This document shows, piece after piece, positions 53,448-61,697 of a stretch of 64,000 nt of DNA. The DNA is from CAMDPA01 sp965223035. Its GTDB lineage: Bacteria > Pseudomonadota > Alphaproteobacteria > Rhizobiales > Hyphomicrobiaceae. How positions within the stretch are numbered: position 1 is the first letter of the stretch; the number at the start of each line of letters is the position of its first letter. The DNA is taken from the NCBI GenBank assembly GCA_965223035.1, contig OZ244980.1:2976001-3040000 (forward strand), read 5' to 3'. The notes beneath the pieces were generated by a model, which saw only the letters and a list, made by a program, of their open reading frames with translations, was not told the DNA's origin and searched no databases. A program made the translations under genes and the position numbers.

Positions 53448-54395
53448 TCAGACCCCGGATGCGGCCGCCACCAGCGGATCGGATTCCATGTCATCGTCCT
53501 TGACCGCACCGATCAGCTCGGTAACGCGCGCAATGCCGCGATCCTCGCACCACGCCGCCAGGTCTTCGATGATGGTGATCAAGGCGGTCGGATTGCGGAA
53601 ACCCGCGTAGCCAATACCAACAGCGCTCGCTCCGGCCAGCATATACTCGACCACATCTTCCGCCTTGGTCACGCCACCGATGCCGATGATGGGAATGTTC
53701 ACCACCTTGGCCACTTGATAGACCATCCGCAGCACGATCGGTTTCAGCGCCGGCGATACGAGACCGCCGAACTTGTTGCCGAGCGCTGGCCGGAAATTGT
53801 CGGTGCGGATCTTCAACGACAAGAACGTATTGGCGATCACCAGCGCATCGGCGCCGGCCTCCTCGGCGGCTTGCGCGATAGAGACGATGTCGCCGGCATT
53901 TGGAGACAGCTTGGCCCACAGCGGTTTGTCGGTCGCGTCGCGAATCGCATGGATCACCCGCTTGGTGTGATCCTCGTGCAAGGCAAAATTGCCGCCCGTC
54001 GTGTTGCGCGTCGGGCACGAGATGTTGGCCTCGATCACGTCGACATCCGGGATGCTCAGTTCCCTGGCGAGCGCTGCAAAATCCTCAATCGACTCTGACG
54101 AAACGCTGACGATCAACGGCGGCTCGAACTTGGCGTACTCCGGGACGATGTGATCGATGAAATAGGTGATGCCTTTGCCAGGCAGACCGATCGACTGAAT
54201 GATGCCCGCCTCGGTCTCGGCCATCCGCGGCGTTGGATTGCCCAACCGAGGCTCGCGACAAATCGTCTTGGCGACCAATCCACCCAGTCGATTGAGATCG
54301 ATGACGTCGTTGTACTCCCACGAAAATGCACCGGAGGCGGGCGTCACCGGGTTCTGCAGCGTGATGTCGCCGATTGTCACCGATAGATCTACCAT
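53448..54395 (-). CDS. pyrD: Dihydroorotate dehydrogenase catalytic subunit, class 1B-like
   Basis: Catalytic subunit that oxidises dihydroorotate to orotate in pyrimidine synthesis; in class 1B enzymes electrons go to NAD through a PyrK partner. The 315-residue TIM barrel has PASGAFSWEY at 19-28, catalytic-type Cys127 in EANISCPTRN, FMN-binding LWAKLSPN and IIGIGGVTKAEDVVEYMLAG. The PyrK gene precedes it with a seven-base overlap of pyrK stop and pyrD ATG. Many alphaproteobacteria use the class 2, quinone-dependent PyrD instead, so the 1B pair is notable. A dihydropyrimidine dehydrogenase-like role is a lesser option. Confidence 0.85.
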   Translation of the reverse strand: MVDLSVTIGDITLQNPVTPASGAFSWEYNDVIDLNRLGGLVAKTICREPRLGNPTPRMAETEAGIIQSIGLPGKGITYFIDHIVPEYAKFEPPLIVSVSSESIEDFAALARELSIPDVDVIEANISCPTRNTTGGNFALHEDHTKRVIHAIRDATDKPLWAKLSPNAGDIVSIAQAAEEAGADALVIANTFLSLKIRTDNFRPALGNKFGGLVSPALKPIVLRMVYQVAKVVNIPIIGIGGVTKAEDVVEYMLAGASAVGIGYAGFRNPTALITIIEDLAAWCEDRGIARVTELIGAVKDDDMESDPLVAAASGV

Positions 54396-55258
54396 CCCAC
54401 AGCCTCTTGCAGGTTGAACACCGGACCATCGCGGCACACGCGCTTCAACGTCCGCTCACCATCGATCTCGAACGTGCGCATACACACGTAGCAGGCGCCG
54501 AAGCCACAGACCATGATCTGCTCCATCGCCACCTGCCCCGGGATCCCGTGGGCCTTGCCGAGCCGCTGCATCAGTTTCAGCAGCCGATTGGAGCCGCAGG
54601 TGAAAAATGTGTCGGCGCGGCCCTGCGCGATCAGCTCCAATAAGAGCTTTTCGACATTTTCTACGGCGCTGGTGTTATCGGCATCGAGCACCGTGATGGT
54701 GTCCGCGCCGAGCCGCTCAAACAGCTCTCGCGACATCACCACAGCCTGCGATCGCGCACTCAAGATCGCCGTTACCTTTACGCCGTGCGCGGCCGCCAAC
54801 TGCGATAACGGCGCCAGCGTGGCAAGCCCCACGCCGCGGCCCAGGACCACAATGTTGTTCGATCCCGGTTCAAGATGGAAGCCCTTGCCGAGCGGCCCCG
54901 CCATGTTGAACTCATCACCGGGGACCAGCATTGCCATGCCTCTGGTCCCTCGCCCCTCGCATTTGTAGAGAAACGCGACCTGACCGGCATCACGATCGAT
55001 GCTGTAAATGCTCATCGGCCGGCGCATCCAGACCTCGGCGCCGTCGGGCGTCGGACACAATAAGTGGAAGAACTGGCCAGCGTAGGCGTCCAAGGCCCGC
55101 TCATGCACCTTCAGGACAAGGTGCTTGTATTCATCGTTGACCCAGTCGTTGCTCACGACAAGCCCGAGATACTCGCCGACCAGCCGCTCTGGATAGGGGT
55201 CCACATCGCCGGGGCGCAGCGCCGCGTGGGTATATTTCTCACAAGGTTCAAGAGCCAT
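54389..55258 (-). CDS. pyrK: Dihydroorotate dehydrogenase electron transfer subunit PyrK-like
   Basis: FAD and 2Fe-2S electron transfer subunit that passes electrons from PyrD to NAD. The 289-residue protein has an FAD-binding RRPMSIYSIDR at 79-89, an NAD-binding domain (VVLGRGVGLATLAPL) and the 2Fe-2S ligands Cys251, Cys256, Cys259 and Cys275 in CGFGACYVCMR and KRVCRDGP. A 28-residue N-terminal extension precedes the usual start region. The stop overlaps the pyrD start. Confidence 0.85.
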   Translation of the reverse strand: MALEPCEKYTHAALRPGDVDPYPERLVGEYLGLVVSNDWVNDEYKHLVLKVHERALDAYAGQFFHLLCPTPDGAEVWMRRPMSIYSIDRDAGQVAFLYKCEGRGTRGMAMLVPGDEFNMAGPLGKGFHLEPGSNNIVVLGRGVGLATLAPLSQLAAAHGVKVTAILSARSQAVVMSRELFERLGADTITVLDADNTSAVENVEKLLLELIAQGRADTFFTCGSNRLLKLMQRLGKAHGIPGQVAMEQIMVCGFGACYVCMRTFEIDGERTLKRVCRDGPVFNLQEAVGW

Positions 55259-55429
55259 TATGCTGGACTTTGCGATCGGATTGACGCTTCACGGTAACTT
55301 CGGTCATCGCGCGCTGGTTGGGAACCGCATGCGTTCTTCAACCCACGGCACAACTATGATCGGCTCCCATGTGTCGAGCGACGTGTGACGTTCCATCGCC
55401 ATTGAGATCTGATTGAGCGCGTGTTGACC

Positions 55430-55525
55430 AACAGCGGTTCAGTGTGAGCTGGAACGATTTCGCTCCCCACCCGGCCGCCCACACCGTGGTGTTATTGGCT
55501 GGCCGTGCCGGGCAGCTGGCCGGCA
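55430..55525. repeat. Family 2 repeat, copy 7
   Basis: CAGCGGTTCAGTGTGAGC, CTGGAACGATTTCGCTCCCC, CACCGTGGTGTTATTGGC and GCCGTGCCGGGCAGC. It fills part of the 400-base gap between pyrK and the TPR protein gene. A GATCTAGCAC remnant of family 1 may follow near 55556. Confidence 0.6.
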
Positions 55526-55658
55526 ACACTCATCCTCCTCTCCTCAGGCAGACATGATCTAGCACCCGGGATTATCGGAGTGAAGGCCGACCAGGGGATC
55601 CTGTTAAATCGATGGGATCGGTGCTTATCCGGCAGCCGCGTGGCGATCACGCGCCAGG

Positions 55659-56975
55659 TCAGCGGGCGGGTTGGCCAAACAGCAATGTCAAGTTGATCCT
55701 GGCGTTCTCGTAGCCGTCGGCAAAGTTCGGCGCATCGGAGTGATGAAACAGACCGGAGACGAAAATCACCGCCCGATTCGCCCGGTAGGGGACGACCACG
55801 CAGTCGTCTCGGTGCCGAGCCAAAAAGGCGCTGATCGCAGCGCTGTCCGCGTGATAGCCCTTGATTTGCCAGTCCGCCGGCGGCGGTGCGCGACAGACCA
55901 CCAGGCCACCGCGACCCGGTTCCAGATTCGCGACATCAGGTGTCAGCCAGAGGTTGACGCTGATCGCTGCATCGTCGGCGTGGGCATCGATCGCGGCAGT
56001 TGGGCGGAGCCCCTTGAACGCCCACGCCTGGGTCAGCGGTTGATCGCCTAACAGGTGCGGCAACCGCGCCCGTAGTTCGCACACCAGTTGCAGCAGCAGA
56101 GGGTTGGCCAGACCATCTTCCAGATAGGCGGCGACAAACGATCCGATGTGATCAAAGTCGTGCCAGATCGTGCTCTCCAGCAAAACCCGTTGGAGCCGTG
56201 CAAGCGCCGGCGCCGACAGCACATCATCGATCCACGCCAACCCGTGTTGCGCGTCGAACTGTGCACGAACCTGCTCTCCATTGATGGGCTCGCGGACGAC
56301 GCCGCAGGCCTGCTCCGGCGCGCTCAGGATGTGAATGGCCGTGTTGTAATCCTCTCCCAAAGCGTCGAGCTGAGCCGCGTTTAACGGGGTCGATTGCGTT
56401 GGAAAGTCCGCGGCCACCCGTTCGTAAGCGCGCGCCAGCAGCTCAAATCGATCGCCACCGCGCAGCCGGCCGGCCAGGTGGCGAAACTGCGCTATATCGT
56501 GCCCCAGCTTGGCGCGTGTCGCGCAAGTGAGGGAGGTGCGCGCCAGTCCGCCGCGATCCTCGCCGCGCCTCAACTCATAGGTTCGCGCAAAGTGGTCGAG
56601 CGCCCGATCGCGTTGGTTCTGGTCAAGCAGCGCGAACCCGAGGGTGCGGTGGGCCTCATAGTGCCCCGGCTCCAGCGCGCAGGTCGCGTACAGGCTGCGC
56701 ATCGCCTCGCTCAAACGCCCGAGCTGCTGCAGCGCTACGGCGCGATGGAAATGGGCCGACGCATAATTGGGCTCGGCCGTCACCACCGCCTCGAAATGCT
56801 CAAGGGCGCTGTGATAGGCGCGTTGGGCCAAGGCAAGCACACCCAGGTTGTGAAGGACCACCTTATGTCCAGGCGCGTGCCTCAGCGCCTGCCGATAGGC
56901 CTCCGCGGCAGCGGATAGCTGTCCGGCGGCATGACACGCCTGCGCCTCGGCCACGGCTTCGTCAAATGCGCTCAA
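55659..56975 (-). CDS. TPR protein fused to a 2-oxoglutarate/Fe(II) oxygenase-like domain
   Basis: A 438-residue protein with two parts. The first 150 or so residues are TPR helices (AEAYRQALRHAPGHKVVLHN and HFEAVVTAEPNYASAHFHRA). The C-terminal part from about 250 looks like a double-stranded beta-helix oxygenase: His332 and Asp334 in DAHADDAAISVNLWLT, distal His411 or His412 in FVSGLFHHSDAP and Arg426 in ENARINLTLLFG. It may hydroxylate a bound protein or small target. Substrate unknown. The start is TTG 56975, since no ATG fits. Confidence 0.72.
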   Translation of the reverse strand: MSAFDEAVAEAQACHAAGQLSAAAEAYRQALRHAPGHKVVLHNLGVLALAQRAYHSALEHFEAVVTAEPNYASAHFHRAVALQQLGRLSEAMRSLYATCALEPGHYEAHRTLGFALLDQNQRDRALDHFARTYELRRGEDRGGLARTSLTCATRAKLGHDIAQFRHLAGRLRGGDRFELLARAYERVAADFPTQSTPLNAAQLDALGEDYNTAIHILSAPEQACGVVREPINGEQVRAQFDAQHGLAWIDDVLSAPALARLQRVLLESTIWHDFDHIGSFVAAYLEDGLANPLLLQLVCELRARLPHLLGDQPLTQAWAFKGLRPTAAIDAHADDAAISVNLWLTPDVANLEPGRGGLVVCRAPPPADWQIKGYHADSAAISAFLARHRDDCVVVPYRANRAVIFVSGLFHHSDAPNFADGYENARINLTLLFGQPAR

Positions 56976-57062
56976 GATCTGTCTGACCTGGCTGGCTTTG
57001 GGGCTGCGGAGAGCTCATCCGATACCGTCGTGCCGCTGCCTTATTTCACGTGAAAACATCGC

Positions 57063-59402
57063 CTACTTCGCCGCGCGCAGCTGTGCGACGATGTCCTGCG
57101 GGGCAATCGGCATGCCTACCACGCGGACCCCGAACGGAGCCAGCGCGTGCTCGATCGCTGAGGCCACCGCGGCCGCCATCGGTAACACGCCGGTTTCTCC
57201 CACGCCCTTTACACCCAGCTCATTGAGCGGTGTAGCGGTTGGGCTGTCGATCAGCAGCAGCTGCGCCGGCATCTGCGTGGCGGTGACCAAAAGGTATTCG
57301 GCAAGGGTCGTGGAAACCGGTTGCGCATTGGCGTCGAACGTCATCTGCTCGAACAAAGCGTTGCCGAGCCCGTGCGCCACGCCACCCGTCAACTGTCCGG
57401 CGACAACCTGAGGATGAATCGCTGGCCCGCAGTCATGGGCGATGACAACCCGCACGACTTCGACCTGGCCGGTCTCAATGTCGACCGCAACCTCCACGAC
57501 GCCGGCGCCATTGGCATAGGTCATGTCGTTGATCACGACGGTCTCGGTCGCCGACAGGCCTGGCGCGACGCCGCCCGGCAAGTAATACCCCGGCAATCCA
57601 GCCACCGCGCGGGCGATTTCACCCAAGCTCAGAGCCGATCCGGATTGCCCGCGCACGCGCACCTCGTTGCCCTTGATGATCAGTGCCTGCTCACCGACGC
57701 CCAGCAGACTGGCCGCGGCGGTCAGCGCCTTTTTGGCGACTTGCTTGGCGGCCGCGTGCGCGGACGGGCCGGCGATCGCGGCTTGACGGCTATTGAAGGT
57801 GCCGATGCCGAGCTCGGTGGCGTCGGTGTCGCCGGTGACGACCGTGATGTTGGACAGGTCCTGTCCAAGGTGTTCGGCGACGATTTGCGCCAGCATGGTC
57901 TTGGTGCTCTGCCCCATGGCCGCAGCGCCGCTGGCTACGTGGACGCGACCGTTCTCTCCAATCTTGACGGTCACCGGCTCGTAGGGACCACGCCCTGTCC
58001 CCTCCACGTAATGGGCCAGTCCCAACCCGATGAAGCGGCCACGCGCCCGCTCATCAGCTTGGCGCTCGGCAAACGACGCCCACCGCGACGCCTCCAGCGC
58101 CTTCTCTAGGCAGGCCGGGAAATTCCCGGAATCGAGCGCGATCGCCATCCCGCCGCGCGTGATCATCGGGGTCTGATAGGGGATTTTTTCATGCGGCACG
58201 AGATTGCGGCGGCGCACCTCAGCGCGGTCCAAACGGAGCGCAGCGGCCACCAGGTCCAGCAATCGCTCCATCACGAACACGCCTTGCGGCTTGCCCGCAC
58301 CCCGGATCGGGGTCACTGGCACCTTGTTGGTGGCGATCGCCAGCACATCCAATTTCAGCGCCGGAACCAGGTAGGACAGCGGCAATGTGGATGCGGCACC
58401 GTAAGGCACATTGACGCCGCGCACCATGTAGGCGCCGTTGTCGTGCAACAGCCGCCCACGTACCCCCAGGATCCGTCCGTCGGCGTCAGCGGCAACCTGC
58501 ATCTGCCAGATCTCGTCACGCTCCTGGGTGGTGGCGATGAAATGTTCGCGGCGATCCTCGATCCATTTGACGGGTCGGCGCAGCTTTATGGCGGCCAAGG
58601 CGGTGACCAATTCTTCGCCATAAAACACGAGCTTAGGGCCAAACCCCCCGCCGATGTCGGGCGTCACGACACGCACGCGGTCGTCGTCGCGGCCCAACAG
58701 CTCACATAACAAGCGCTTGGCGACGTGGGGGGTCTGGGTTGACGACCACACCGTGAGACGATCATCGAACGCGTCGTAGTCTGCAGCCACGCCGCGGCAT
58801 TCGATCGATTGAGCGACGCCGCGATGGACCGTGTAGGTCTCCTGCAAGATGTGTTCGGCCGCAGCAAAGGCGCCGTCGATGTCGCCGAACTCGAAGCACA
58901 ACTCAGCCGCGAGATTGCCCTCCGCGGCGCTGTGAAAACGCGGGGCACCAGGCTCCAGCGCCGTCTGCAAATCGCCGACGCACGCCAACACATCATAGTC
59001 GACGAAGACCAGTCCCGCCGCGTCCTCAGCGAGATAGCGGTCATCTGCGATCACCACGGCAATCGGTTCGCCGACGTAGGCGGCTTCTGTATCCGCCAGC
59101 ACCGGGCGGTGCCGGGCTTGGCGAAAGCTGGGCGATGGCAGCGCCGTCTTGATCAGGGTATCTCGCAACAACGGTCGCAGGTCTGCCAGCGTCCACACCG
59201 CATGCACGCCGGGTTGGGCCAACGCCGCCGCGGTATCAATGCTGCGGATGTGGGCATGCGCATGGGCGGAGCGGACGAAGGCCAGACTGAGCATGCCAGC
59301 GCGCTGGATATCGTCGACGAAGCGACCTTGCCCTAACAGCAGCGGGCGGTCTTCGACCCGCTCGACATTGGCTCCGATGATCTGCGCATCAGTCTCGCCC
59401 AA
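57063..59402 (-). CDS. Xanthine dehydrogenase-family molybdopterin-binding (large) subunit
   Basis: A 779-residue Mo-cofactor hydroxylase large subunit of the CoxL/xanthine dehydrogenase group. AYVGEPIAVVIADD at about 108-121, PDIGGGFGPKLVFYGEE and TPIRGAGKPQGVFVMERLLD are typical, and the catalytic Glu736 lies in GVKGVGETGVLP. It lacks the AYXCSFR loop of true CO dehydrogenase. The oxidised substrate could be an aldehyde or N-heterocycle. No small (2Fe-2S) or medium (FAD) subunit gene is adjacent, so it is an orphan here. TTG 59402 is chosen because GGAGG lies upstream; the longer frame extends further. Confidence 0.83.
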   Translation of the reverse strand: MGETDAQIIGANVERVEDRPLLLGQGRFVDDIQRAGMLSLAFVRSAHAHAHIRSIDTAAALAQPGVHAVWTLADLRPLLRDTLIKTALPSPSFRQARHRPVLADTEAAYVGEPIAVVIADDRYLAEDAAGLVFVDYDVLACVGDLQTALEPGAPRFHSAAEGNLAAELCFEFGDIDGAFAAAEHILQETYTVHRGVAQSIECRGVAADYDAFDDRLTVWSSTQTPHVAKRLLCELLGRDDDRVRVVTPDIGGGFGPKLVFYGEELVTALAAIKLRRPVKWIEDRREHFIATTQERDEIWQMQVAADADGRILGVRGRLLHDNGAYMVRGVNVPYGAASTLPLSYLVPALKLDVLAIATNKVPVTPIRGAGKPQGVFVMERLLDLVAAALRLDRAEVRRRNLVPHEKIPYQTPMITRGGMAIALDSGNFPACLEKALEASRWASFAERQADERARGRFIGLGLAHYVEGTGRGPYEPVTVKIGENGRVHVASGAAAMGQSTKTMLAQIVAEHLGQDLSNITVVTGDTDATELGIGTFNSRQAAIAGPSAHAAAKQVAKKALTAAASLLGVGEQALIIKGNEVRVRGQSGSALSLGEIARAVAGLPGYYLPGGVAPGLSATETVVINDMTYANGAGVVEVAVDIETGQVEVVRVVIAHDCGPAIHPQVVAGQLTGGVAHGLGNALFEQMTFDANAQPVSTTLAEYLLVTATQMPAQLLLIDSPTATPLNELGVKGVGETGVLPMAAAVASAIEHALAPFGVRVVGMPIAPQDIVAQLRAAK

Positions 59403-59636
59403 TGTTCGGCCTCCGCACTTGCTGAATCGGTGAGCGCGCGATAACGGTCCCCCTGCCACGGTATGACGTGGATCTGACTTTGCAAGGATCATGCGGCCGG
59501 TGCCCACGCGCGTCCAGCCCCATCCGCCGCGACCTGGCGCGTAGGGTGTGGCCTCGGCTCCAGCATCGGTGTTGCGGCGCGCAGGTCAAGCGCCATCGCT
59601 CGCTTCGTCGACCTGCACCAGACCGTTATGGCGCAC

Positions 59637-60944
59637 CTACTGCGTGCGCGTCGCCCGCAATCCAACGTTTGAGCTGCGTCGCCCGCGCTTGGCGCGCGTC
59701 GGCTTGCGGGTGGGCGCAGGAAACGCGGAGATGGTGGTCACCGGAGATGATGGTGCCGCCGCAGCGCTGTCGTTGGAGGGCAACTCCACCGCCGCCTTCG
59801 CGGCGGCCTCACGCGCCGCCTCCAACGCCCGTTGCGCAGCCTGGCGGGCCCGAATTTCGCGCTCGATCTTGCGCCATTTCGCGACGGCCGCATTGTGCTG
59901 CGCCAGCGTCTGCGAGAACACGTGGCCGCCGGTACCATCGGCAACGAAGTAGAGGTCCTTGCTCTGGGCGGGATTGAGTGCTGCTTGGATGGCCGCCCGA
60001 CCCGGGTTGCAGATCGGCGTCGGCGGCAATGCCGGGATATGGTAGGTGTTATACGCGGTTTGCGATCTGATATCGGAGCGCGTGATCGGCTTGCCCCAGC
60101 GCGCTTGACCGGTTTGCAGACCGTAAATGATGGTCGGATCAGACTGTAATTTCATGCCGCGCCGCAGCCGATTGATGAACACCGCGGCAACCTTGGCGCG
60201 CTCGGCACGCCGGCCCGTCTCCTTTTCGATAATGGAAGCCATGACCACGGCCTCTTCCGGCGTCTTGTAGGGCAAGTCGGACTGTCTTTGCTCCCAGGCC
60301 CGCTGCAGAAAGCGTCGCTGCTGGCGCAGCATCGTGTTGACCACCTCGGCGCGTTCCCAGTTGCGACGAACGCTATAGGTGTCCGGCATCAGCGCCCCCT
60401 CTGGCGGCACCACTTCGATCTCGCCGGCCAGCTGCGGATTGGCCCGTAGCCGTTCCACGATCTGCCAACTTGTCAGGCCCTCGGGAATGGTGATCTGAAT
60501 GAGAATGGATCGACCGCGGGACACCACATGGGCCACGCTGCGCAGGCTTTGGCCCGGCTCAAAGCGGTATTCGCCCGCCTTCAGATGCACGCGTGGCTTG
60601 CCGACCCAGCGGCCGAGCGAGCGGAGCAGATAATGCATCACGAACACGTGGTGGCTGCGGATCACGCCCTCCGACTGCAGCCGTTGCGCAATTTTGCGCG
60701 CGCCCTGACGCTCCGGAATGATGACCGTCTTCGTTTCCTGCAACGGCCCTGGTCGCTCGACCTCGCTTACAAACACGAATACGCCAGTGCCGAGGATCAG
60801 CAGGGACACCGCGGCCAGCGTCAGCAGGCCATTGATGGCGCGCAGCACCGGGCCCAACTTGCGCGCCCCGCGTCGTTGACGACGTCCCCGTGGGCGGCGT
60901 GGTCCCCTGGTGGGCTCAAGCGCCTCCGCCGGGCTTCTAGGCAT
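59637..60944 (-). CDS. mltG: Endolytic murein transglycosylase MltG
   Basis: MltG cleaves nascent peptidoglycan glycan strands and sets their length, anchored in the inner membrane. The 435-residue product has a basic N-terminus, one transmembrane helix (about 36-59), a LysM-like segment and the YceG/MltG catalytic domain with Glu240 in MASIIEKETG. The domain runs to LYFVADGTGGHVFS. An Ala-rich, basic tail of about 60 residues follows. ATG 60944 has GGAGG upstream. In this class mltG commonly follows fabF, as here, though 750 bases separate them. Confidence 0.93.
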   Translation of the reverse strand: MPRSPAEALEPTRGPRRPRGRRQRRGARKLGPVLRAINGLLTLAAVSLLILGTGVFVFVSEVERPGPLQETKTVIIPERQGARKIAQRLQSEGVIRSHHVFVMHYLLRSLGRWVGKPRVHLKAGEYRFEPGQSLRSVAHVVSRGRSILIQITIPEGLTSWQIVERLRANPQLAGEIEVVPPEGALMPDTYSVRRNWERAEVVNTMLRQQRRFLQRAWEQRQSDLPYKTPEEAVVMASIIEKETGRRAERAKVAAVFINRLRRGMKLQSDPTIIYGLQTGQARWGKPITRSDIRSQTAYNTYHIPALPPTPICNPGRAAIQAALNPAQSKDLYFVADGTGGHVFSQTLAQHNAAVAKWRKIEREIRARQAAQRALEAAREAAAKAAVELPSNDSAAAAPSSPVTTISAFPAPTRKPTRAKRGRRSSNVGLRATRTQ

Positions 60945-61502
60945 CGCTACAAGTCCTCCATTGCGGTCGAAACCCTGGCTGTACATCGGCGGTTCGATGC
61001 GGTTTTGCATGACCCTCTCCGGTCCACCGCACGGTCGCGCCAGCCCGACACCTCATCTTTCTTTCCTGTCTAGCATGGGGCCAATTGGGCGCGACTCGCA
61101 GGCATTTTTCAAGTTGCTCGATCCCCGCCGCTGGCCACGACTGTGGCGAACCTGTGGTCAACCTCTCCGAATCCACTCCACCGTCGGCAGGCAATGCCCG
61201 CAGATTATGGCGAAATGCAGGGAGCGCGGGCTGCGCTGGACGCGCAAGCTTCCCGAGCCAAACTCTTCCTGAGCTGTGATCATTGAGGGGTCCTCACGTT
61301 GATCCTAAAGCGGACAGGCGATGTCGCGATACGTCGATGAGCCTTGAGAGCACCGCATTGAGGATCGCGCCAGAGGACATTTACTGCCGCGCGGTCAACA
61401 CAGCTGATGCTTCGCGGACCTTTCCGGCGAACGCCGGCTGACCGGCGAGCACGGCTTGGGCGCGGCGGCAAGCAGGGACCACCCGAGCTGTCCGCCGTGA
61501 CA
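60945..61502. other. Intergenic region between mltG and fabF, nothing recognised
   Basis: No recognisable gene. The mltG promoter should lie here, as the spacing to fabF is too long for a simple operon. Confidence 0.4.
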
Positions 61503-61569
61503 ATAGATCATCTTTGCGCCTTTAATCGGAACCGCAAAGCCGGTTCCGATTAAAGGCAGGTTGCTCTAG
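61503..61569. repeat. Family 1 palindromic repeat, copy 9
   Basis: ATAGATCATCTTTGCGCC, CTTTAATCGGAACCG and CGGTTCCGATTAAAG, ending GGCAGGTTGCTCTAG. It directly abuts a family 2 copy. Confidence 0.9.
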
Positions 61570-61570
61570 C

Positions 61571-61695
61571 GTTTCAGTTTGAGCTGGCACCACCCCGCTT
61601 CCCCGCCCGGCCATGAGGCATGATGTTCTGGGTGGCCAGTGGAGGAATGGGCGGGGAAGCGCGGTGGCACGGCAATTCCGCCAAAGGCGGACAGG
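61571..61695. repeat. Family 2 repeat, copy 8
   Basis: GTTTCAGTTTGAGCTGGCAC, CCCCGCCCGGCCATGAGGCA, TGATGTTCTGGGTGGC, GGGCGGGGAAGCGCGG and CCGCCAAAGGCGGACAGGCC. Closely similar to the copy near 33.9 kb. It ends next to the fabF stop. Confidence 0.8.
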
Positions 61696-61697
61696 CC

